A DNA stretch of 24,267 nt from Caryophanales bacterium UBA6985 (GTDB lineage: Bacteria; Bacillota_I; Bacilli_A; RF39; UBA660): positions 12,311 through 36,577 of the forward strand of contig DJYF01000020.1 of the NCBI GenBank assembly GCA_002450035.1, given 5' to 3'. Shown here one piece after another: positions 22,352 to 24,267 of the stretch. Numbering within the stretch: position 1 is the first letter of the stretch; every line of letters begins with the position of its first letter. The translations under genes were made by a program, and so were the position numbers. The notes beneath the pieces were generated by a model that was not told where the DNA came from, did no database searches, and saw only the letters and a program-made list of their open reading frames with translations.

Positions 22352-23097
22352 AATTAAGATTTAATAAAAGAATAGACAGTATAAAGAATTTAAAAAATAG
22401 TTTTAAAGAATTAAAGTGGTATGAAATTATAATGATAGTAATAATGGTATTTATAGCAGGACTTGCTGTATATAAAGCAATAACTAATCCAGCAAGTACT
22501 ACTAATCCATTATGGTTAACAATAGTAAATTTTATTAGTGCGGTATGTGGTATTATTTGTATCTTCTTCTGTGCTAAAGCAAACGTATCTAATTTTATAT
22601 TTGGACTTATAAATACAGTGGTATATGCTATATATTTATTGTATTATAAGATATATGGGACATTCTGCTTAGAAGTATTATTTTACTTACCTATGAATGT
22701 TGCATCATGGATTAACTGGGCAAGACATAGAGATAAAGGATTACCAGAAAAAACAATGGCTAAAAAGTTAACTTTAAAACAAAGATTAATAAGTGTTGGA
22801 GTAGTTGCTATAACTACACTTGTAACTTATAAAATACTTTTATATGTAGGTGGAACAGTAGCATTCTTAGATGCTCTTACAGTAGCCATTGGTATTGTTG
22901 CAACTATATTAGAATTATATAGATATGCTGAACAATATATCTGGTGGATTATTACAGATGTAATTGCCGTTATCATGTATATAGTTCATTTTGATACAGT
23001 ATATTTAACAAAGAAAACAATTTATTTAATCATGGCTATAATTGGTTTAAGAAATTGGATGAAGTTAAATAAAGAAAGGAATAAGAAAAATGTATAA
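22339..23097 (+). CDS. pnuC: PnuC-family nicotinamide riboside transporter
   Basis: A 252-residue integral membrane protein with about seven hydrophobic segments. After a basic N-terminus of roughly 28 residues it runs YEIIMIVIMVFIAGLAVYKA, LTIVNFISAVCGIICIFFCA and so on. PnuC signatures are visible: FGLINTVVYAIYLLYYKIYG, LEVLFYLPMNVASWINWARH (about 115-134) and AEQYIWWIITDVIAVIMYIV (about 193-212), which hold the conserved Asn/Trp residues of the substrate channel. PnuC proteins carry nicotinamide riboside by facilitated diffusion that depends on intracellular phosphorylation. It sits in the NAD operon between the NMN adenylyltransferase and nadE, overlapping both (13 and 8 bases). Confidence 0.94.
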   Translation: MDGLKLRFNKRIDSIKNLKNSFKELKWYEIIMIVIMVFIAGLAVYKAITNPASTTNPLWLTIVNFISAVCGIICIFFCAKANVSNFIFGLINTVVYAIYLLYYKIYGTFCLEVLFYLPMNVASWINWARHRDKGLPEKTMAKKLTLKQRLISVGVVAITTLVTYKILLYVGGTVAFLDALTVAIGIVATILELYRYAEQYIWWIITDVIAVIMYIVHFDTVYLTKKTIYLIMAIIGLRNWMKLNKERNKKNV

Positions 23098-23860
23098 TTT
23101 TGATGTTAAAAAAGTAAAAGAAGATTTAATTAAATGGATTCAAGATTGGTTTAAAGAAAATGGGGATGGATGTAATGCAGTAATTGGTATTTCTGGTGGT
23201 AAAGATTCAACAGTTACAGCAGCTTTAATGGTAGAAGCTCTTGGTAAAGAAAGAGTAGTTGGAGTATTAATGCCAAATGGAGTACAAGCTGATATTGGAG
23301 ACTCTAAAAAAGTAGTAGAATTTTTAGATATTAAAAATATTACTGTTAATATTAAAGATGCAGTAGAAGCTGAAAAGAAAAATGTAATTGAAGCATTAAA
23401 AACAATTGGTAAGGATGCTTTAACTGATCAAACAATTATTAATTTACCTCCAAGAATTAGAATGACTACTTTATATGCTGTAAGTCAAACAGTAAATGGA
23501 AGAGTAATTAATACATGTAATTTATCAGAAGATTGGGTAGGTTATTCAACTAGATATGGTGATTCAGCAGGAGATGTATCTCCACTTGCTAAATTAACTG
23601 TTGATGAAGTTAAACAACTTGGTATAGAACTAGGTCTTCCTAGAGAATTAGTTTATAAAACTCCAAGTGATGGTTTATGTGGTAAAACTGATGAAGATAA
23701 TTTAGGATTTACATATGCTACTTTAGATAACTATTTAAGAACTGGTGTATGTGAAGATGAAAATATTAAAAATATAATTGATAGAAAACATAAGATTAAT
23801 AAGTTTAAATTAGAACTTATGCCTTCATTTGAATATGGTGAGGTAAAAGCAGAAGAATAG
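23090..23860 (+). CDS. nadE: Ammonia-dependent NAD synthetase
   Basis: A 256-residue enzyme that amidates nicotinate adenine dinucleotide to NAD using ATP and ammonia. The PP-loop SGGKDS (35-40) is intact, and later signatures include PPRIRMTTLYAVSQ (about 120), NTCNLSEDWVGYSTRYGDSAGDVSPLAKL (about 141-169) and PSDGLCGKTDEDNLGFTY. Length matches the short NH3-dependent type; no glutaminase domain precedes it. It starts with an eight-base overlap with pnuC and is followed by nadD after nine bases. Confidence 0.97.
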   Translation: MYNFDVKKVKEDLIKWIQDWFKENGDGCNAVIGISGGKDSTVTAALMVEALGKERVVGVLMPNGVQADIGDSKKVVEFLDIKNITVNIKDAVEAEKKNVIEALKTIGKDALTDQTIINLPPRIRMTTLYAVSQTVNGRVINTCNLSEDWVGYSTRYGDSAGDVSPLAKLTVDEVKQLGIELGLPRELVYKTPSDGLCGKTDEDNLGFTYATLDNYLRTGVCEDENIKNIIDRKHKINKFKLELMPSFEYGEVKAEE

Positions 23861-23869
23861 GTGATTAAC

Positions 23870-24267
23870 ATGAAATTAGGAGTTTATATTGGTTCTTTTA
23901 ATCCAGTTCATAAAGGACATATAAAACTAGTAAACTATTTATTAGATAATAATTATATAGATAAAGCACTAATAGTACCTACATCAGGTTACTGGGATAA
24001 AACAAGTTTAGTAGATGTCGAAAAAAGAATTGATATGTTAAGTATTTTTGAAAACGAAACAATAGAAATTGATAGAAAACATAATAGTATTCTATATACT
24101 TATGAACTAATGAGAGAGTTATCAAAAGAATATACTGATGAGTTATATTTAATAATTGGTGCAGATAATATAATTAACTTTGATAAATGGAAAAACTATG
24201 AAGAATTATTAAAATATAAAATAATAGTAATGAATAGAAATAATATTGATATTGATTTATATATAAC
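23870..24267 (+). CDS. nadD: Nicotinate-nucleotide adenylyltransferase, 3'-truncated by the window edge
   Basis: The reading frame is open to the last base, giving 132 residues of a protein usually about 190 long. MKLGVYIGSFNPVHKGH places the HxGH motif at 14-17 with GSFNP typical of NadD. The later LIIGADNIINFDKWKNYEELL is the family's GADxxxxxxxW signature. NadD turns NaMN into NaAD, linking PncB and NadE in this operon. AGGTG lies six bases before the ATG. The C-terminal ISxTxIR motif would lie beyond the window. Two adenylyltransferases, one for NaMN and one of NadR type, are therefore encoded close together. Confidence 0.93.
   Translation, partial: MKLGVYIGSFNPVHKGHIKLVNYLLDNNYIDKALIVPTSGYWDKTSLVDVEKRIDMLSIFENETIEIDRKHNSILYTYELMRELSKEYTDELYLIIGADNIINFDKWKNYEELLKYKIIVMNRNNIDIDLYI

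Noticed and set aside
17593..24267. NAD gene cluster considered as a phage-borne NAD-rebuilding or anti-defence module
   Set aside because: No phage genes, integrase or attachment repeats are seen; neighbours are housekeeping genes and base composition looks the same throughout.
1..24267. Possible use of TGA as tryptophan (mycoplasma code)
   Set aside because: Several genes end cleanly in TGA within ATGA overlaps, and tryptophans at conserved sites are TGG.
1..24267. tRNA, rRNA, insertion sequences and integration sites
   Set aside because: No cloverleaf-like sequences, transposase motifs or terminal inverted repeats were found by reading both strands.

Overview
The window is a very AT-rich, gene-dense stretch of bacterial chromosome. 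It reads as a low-GC Firmicutes-type genome, probably an uncultured, host-associated member of the Bacilli close to the Erysipelotrichales/Mollicutes-RF39 side. That placement is inference from gene content, AGA-biased arginine codons and compactness, not from a marker-gene tree. TGA is used as a stop (for example in the overlapping ATGA junctions), so this is not the mycoplasma code. Peptidoglycan synthesis is present, since there is a bifunctional PBP with all catalytic motifs. Nearly every transcription unit ends in a short hairpin plus T-run, several overlapping the stop codon. Promoters are mostly sigma-A or extended -10 type.

Layout. 1-0.9 kb: 3' part of tsf (EF-Ts). 0.9-3.1 kb: a GNAT acetyltransferase and an unrecognised three-helix membrane protein. 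3.1-8.9 kb, minus strand: a PilB/GspE-type secretion ATPase with unusual low-complexity tails, then the recU-PBP1 operon. 9.0-10.2 kb: the GTPase engB/ysxC and a single type IV pilin-like protein. 10.2-13.8 kb: an operon of der (EngA), an unknown membrane-anchored protein, a YgjP-like metallopeptidase and a SpoU-family rRNA methyltransferase. 13.9-15.5 kb: a putative sortase-anchored surface protein (MPKTG) and a GDPD-fold protein that has lost key catalytic residues. 15.5-17.2 kb: rimM-trmD plus an unknown gene. 17.25 kb: a 47-residue membrane peptide gene with its own promoter signal and terminator.

17.45 kb to the end is one long NAD operon: two unknown genes, pncA, pncB, an unknown gene, a Nudix hydrolase, a NadR-type NMN adenylyltransferase, pnuC, nadE and the start of nadD. 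Together these encode nicotinamide to nicotinate to NaMN to NaAD to NAD, import of a pyridine nucleoside, NMN to NAD, and probable ADP-ribose turnover. The operon starts at a strong promoter (TTGACT-17-TAAAAT, preceded by A/T tracts) whose -10 element is the spacer of a perfect 9-bp inverted repeat. Related copies of this repeat lie in the leader and before the second gene. This looks like a dedicated NAD regulon operator, but no regulator is recognisable in the window.

The most interesting material is the NAD operon control region with its three unrecognised proteins, the apparent absence of a nicotinamide riboside kinase beside pnuC, the apparently inactive GDPD-like protein, and the secretion ATPase with LPG and TP repeats in its tails.
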